Assembly: GCA_002842035.1 (NCBI GenBank)
Contig: PHBP01000003.1
Span: 186,001-250,000 of the forward strand
Source: Candidatus Cloacimonetes bacterium HGW-Cloacimonetes-2
Lineage (GTDB): Bacteria > Cloacimonadota > Cloacimonadia > Cloacimonadales > Cloacimonadaceae
Reading direction: 5' to 3'
Length of the DNA: 64,000 nucleotides
The notes beneath the pieces are model-generated. The model searched no databases, was not told the DNA's origin, and saw only the letters and a program-made list of their open reading frames with translations. Each line of letters starts with the position of its first letter. Position 1 is the stretch's first letter. Made by a program: the position numbers and the translations under genes. Shown here piece after piece: positions 61,981 to 64,000 of this stretch.

Positions 61981-63008
61981 AATGATTCCCCCCGGAATTG
62001 CTTCAGCATACGAAGATCGTTCTCAAAAAGAATGCGCATATCTGGAATCCCGTACTTCAATAGTGTAATCCGATCTATACCCAATCCAAATGCAAATCCC
62101 GAGTAAATCTCAGGATCTATTCCAACTGCTTTGAAGACATTGGGATCGACCATTCCGGCTCCACCCATCTCCAGCCAACCGCTGTGTTTGCACATTCTGC
62201 AGCCTGCGCCTTTGCATACTACACAACTGATATCCATCTCTGCGCTGGGCTCGGTAAAAGGAAAGAAATGCGGGCGTATTCTGGTCTTGACGCCTTTGCC
62301 AAACATCAGCGTCGCAAAATTTTGTAGCGTATCCGTAAGGTCGCTCATCGAAATCCCTTTGTCCACAACAAGCGCTTCAACCTGGTGAAAGACCGGTGAG
62401 TGCGAGGGATCAGGCTTGTCATTGCGATAACATCTACCGGGAGATATTATCCGAATCGGTGGCTTATGACTCTCCATTACTCTGATCTGCACGGTCGAGG
62501 TCTGAGTTCTGAGCAGCATACCATTTTCCAGATAAAATGTATCAGCGAGATTCCTTGATGGGTGATCCTGTGGAGTATTAAGAGCATCGAAATTGTGGAA
62601 TTCATCTTCAATCTCAAACCCTTCCGCAATCTCAAACCCCATACTGATAAAGATCCGATCAATTTCTCTGCGGATTACTTTAATGGGATGCAAGCTGCCT
62701 CTGGATGCATACAGCCCAGGCAGGCTCAAATCCATATCGGTATTTTGTTTTGCTTCCCAAGCGCTTGCCTTGAGCTCCTGCTCTTTGGCAGATAGCTTTG
62801 TTTCCAGCTCTGTTCTTGCCTCATTGATCAGCGCTCCAAAGGCAGGACGTTCTTCTGAGCTAAGCTCTTTAAGACGTCCATACAAGCTGTTTAGAAAGCT
62901 CTTTTTCCCCAGGTATTGGGCTCTGGTATTCAGGATATCATTAGCTGTGCGGCAATTTGCTATCGCCCCGGCAGCTTCGGAAAGCATTTGCTTTAGTTCG
63001 CTCTGCAC
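61977..63008 (-). CDS. pheS: Phenylalanine-tRNA ligase alpha subunit
   Basis: 343 residues. Class II catalytic core: FHNFDALNTPQDHPSRNLADTFY, motif 2 PGRCYRNDKPDPSHSPVFHQVE and motif 3 GLGIDRITLLKYGIPDMR. The start is GTG at 63008 with GAGGAA upstream, just after the terminator hairpin, so expression may involve attenuation or a new promoter. Confidence 0.96.
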   Translation of the reverse strand: MQSELKQMLSEAAGAIANCRTANDILNTRAQYLGKKSFLNSLYGRLKELSSEERPAFGALINEARTELETKLSAKEQELKASAWEAKQNTDMDLSLPGLYASRGSLHPIKVIRREIDRIFISMGFEIAEGFEIEDEFHNFDALNTPQDHPSRNLADTFYLENGMLLRTQTSTVQIRVMESHKPPIRIISPGRCYRNDKPDPSHSPVFHQVEALVVDKGISMSDLTDTLQNFATLMFGKGVKTRIRPHFFPFTEPSAEMDISCVVCKGAGCRMCKHSGWLEMGGAGMVDPNVFKAVGIDPEIYSGFAFGLGIDRITLLKYGIPDMRILFENDLRMLKQFRGESL

Positions 63009-63026
63009 AATTTCCTCTTCCTTAGT

Positions 63027-63058
63027 AAAAAAACAGAGACGCAGGGTGGCTGCGTCTC
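63027..63058 (-). terminator. Terminator or attenuator between rplT and pheS
   Basis: On the minus strand GAGACGCAG-CCACC-CTGCGTCTC (63058-63036), then TG and TTTTTTT (63033-63027). It ends 18 bases before the pheS GTG. A nine-codon frame in the preceding gap has no Phe codons. Confidence 0.88.
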
Positions 63059-63110
63059 ATCTGATATTTATTTATTGCTTTTGACAAGCAGTTTCAGACA
63101 TTATCAGGCG

Positions 63111-63461
63111 TCAGACACCTTTGGCGATCTCTACAAGCTTGCTAAACGCTTCGGCATCGTGCCAGGCGAGGTGAGCAAGAGACTTGCGGTTGATCTCGAT
63201 ATTTGCCTTGTGAAGTCCACTGATGAATCTGCTATAAGACATATTGTTCATTCTGCAAGCAGCGTTGATACGGACGATCCACAGACGGCGGAAATTGCTC
63301 TTCTTTTGTTTGCGATGAGCAAAGGCAAATGCCATACCGCGTTCGACAGTCTGGCGAGCTAGACGGTAGGTCTTGCCTCTTAAACCAAAGTTTCCACGGG
63401 CAGCGAGCAGGTAGCTCTTTCTTCTACGATGGGCAGCGACGTTATTAGTAGTTCTCGGCAT
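63111..63461 (-). CDS. rplT: 50S ribosomal protein L20
   Basis: 116 residues, normal length. RGNFGLRGKTYRLARQTVERGMAFAFAHRKQKKSNFRRLWIVRINAA is the conserved core. Assembles early on 23S rRNA and in several bacteria represses its own operon. Downstream of rpmI by 12 bases. Confidence 0.97.
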   Translation of the reverse strand: MPRTTNNVAAHRRRKSYLLAARGNFGLRGKTYRLARQTVERGMAFAFAHRKQKKSNFRRLWIVRINAACRMNNMSYSRFISGLHKANIEINRKSLAHLAWHDAEAFSKLVEIAKGV

Positions 63462-63473
63462 CTTTTCTCTCCT

Positions 63474-63668
63474 TTATTTTCCCAGCATCCTGTAGATTCT
63501 GCCTTCGTCAACTTTGCGGACGATTGCGCTGGAGCGGAGGTTTCTTTTGAGCTTAGGGGATTTCTTGGTCTTAATGTGGGCTGCTTTAGCATGATGACGT
63601 TTGATCTTACCGGTACCGGTGAGTCTAAATCGCTTGGCAGCAGATCTGTTGGTCTTGATCTTTGGCAT
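63474..63668 (-). CDS. rpmI: 50S ribosomal protein L35
   Basis: 64 residues: [45 protein letters not shown] is the family signature. Middle gene of infC-rpmI-rplT; 47 bases after infC. Confidence 0.96.
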   Translation of the reverse strand: MPKIKTNRSAAKRFRLTGTGKIKRHHAKAAHIKTKKSPKLKRNLRSSAIVRKVDEGRIYRMLGK

Positions 63669-63715
63669 TTTATATCTCCTTTAAGATTATCTATTGATGA
63701 CCCGGCTGGGATGGC

Positions 63716-64000
63716 TTAGTCTTCTTCCGTTTCCTCAGGAACTGGTTCCGGAGCGGGTTCAGGAGCAGTTTCTGCGCCTGCCGGCTTTTCCATCTTTGCC
63801 AGGATTTTGTCGATGTCTTTTTTGGGACTCATAATCATTGATAGCAGATTGCGATCACTTACAGGCTCGGAATCCACATCGGCAATATGTCCCAGATCGA
63901 TTTTAAGGTTTTCCAATACGTCGTATCCGCGCTCTTTGTGAGCCATCTGTCTTCCGCGGAAGCGTATGGTAAACTTGACCTTGTTGTGTTGTTTCAGAAA
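63716..64000 (-). CDS. infC: Translation initiation factor IF-3, C-terminal part
   Basis: The last 94 residues; the 5' part lies beyond the right window edge. The visible start FLKQHNKVKFTIRFRGRQMAHKERGYDVL is the IF-3 C-terminal domain that binds the 30S subunit. After the domain there is an unusual tail, KPAGAETAPEPAPEPVPEE, rich in Pro, Ala and Glu, extending ~25 residues beyond typical IF-3. Heads the infC-rpmI-rplT operon. Confidence 0.93.
   Translation of the reverse strand, partial: FLKQHNKVKFTIRFRGRQMAHKERGYDVLENLKIDLGHIADVDSEPVSDRNLLSMIMSPKKDIDKILAKMEKPAGAETAPEPAPEPVPEETEED

Noticed and set aside
63027-63110. T-box or Phe-leader attenuator before pheS
   Set aside because: No T-box core sequence and no Phe codons in the short frame were seen; only the terminator hairpin is supported.

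Overview
The window looks like chromosomal DNA of a Candidatus Cloacimonadota (Cloacimonas-like) bacterium or a near relative in the Fibrobacteres-Chlorobi-Bacteroidetes (FCB) superphylum. The reasons are several large secreted proteins ending in FlgD-like or Por-type sorting domains (motif YPNPFNPxTT), a ferredoxin-linked 2-oxoacid oxidoreductase of the type used in amino-acid fermentation, an RNase Y/YmdB pair, and a tmRNA with an Asn-rich tag. This assignment is an inference from gene content, as no rRNA is present. Coding density is high. There is no prophage, insertion sequence or CRISPR array.

Layout. 1-9.6 kb: surface and secreted proteins, namely a truncated lipoprotein, an apparently dead metalloprotease-like protein, a cleaved-adhesin protein in one operon with VOC and DUF3795 genes, a small hypothetical protein, another sorting-domain protein, and a lipoprotein paralogous to the truncated one. 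9.7-10.6 kb: tmRNA followed at once by a four-helix-bundle (S23-family) gene bounded by inverted repeats. 10.6-19.3 kb: rpsO, pnp, ahcY, a UDP-GlcNAc dehydrogenase, a specialised NusG paralogue, an epimerase and UDP-glucose dehydrogenase (sugar nucleotides for surface polysaccharide), then a thioredoxin. 19.6-23.5 kb: pyrimidine operon pyrB-pyrC-pyrK-pyrD, divergent from a TPR lipoprotein. 24.8-32.3 kb: a drug/metabolite exporter, dinB, a 1009-residue repeat protein, tRNA-Phe, a COG2509 flavoprotein and a lone receiver protein. 32.6-39.2 kb: an operon of xseA, a GHL10-type glycosidase-like protein, a Wzx-like flippase and two glycosyltransferases. 39.4-48.7 kb: a C25-type peptidase-like protein, psuG plus an M55 peptidase, RlpA, a DUF3795 protein, and a four-subunit 2-oxoacid:ferredoxin oxidoreductase. 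48.9-64 kb, all on the minus strand: infC-rpmI-rplT, pheS-pheT, a coiled-coil protein, zapA, a likely 6S RNA, rny-ymdB-folD and a large lipoprotein, tRNA-Leu, then cupin, phoH (PIN plus ATPase), and an alanine racemase with an unexplained 260-residue C-terminal extension.

Main signals beyond ordinary annotation: (i) a family of six dispersed intergenic elements built on an 11-bp unit (AAGCAGGATAC) with shared flanks; (ii) an S23-family gene between 22-bp inverted repeats, starting 7 bp after the tmRNA 3' end; (iii) a structured RNA downstream of zapA that fits 6S RNA; (iv) two peptidase-like secreted proteins with altered catalytic motifs; (v) a set of genes without Shine-Dalgarno sequences, some starting just after a terminator U-tract and some predicted to be leaderless; and (vi) a large hairpin in the pnp leader.

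Start codons were moved from the longest reading frame wherever a Shine-Dalgarno sequence, signal peptide or operon overlap decided it. All family names rest on motif recognition by eye; no database search was run.
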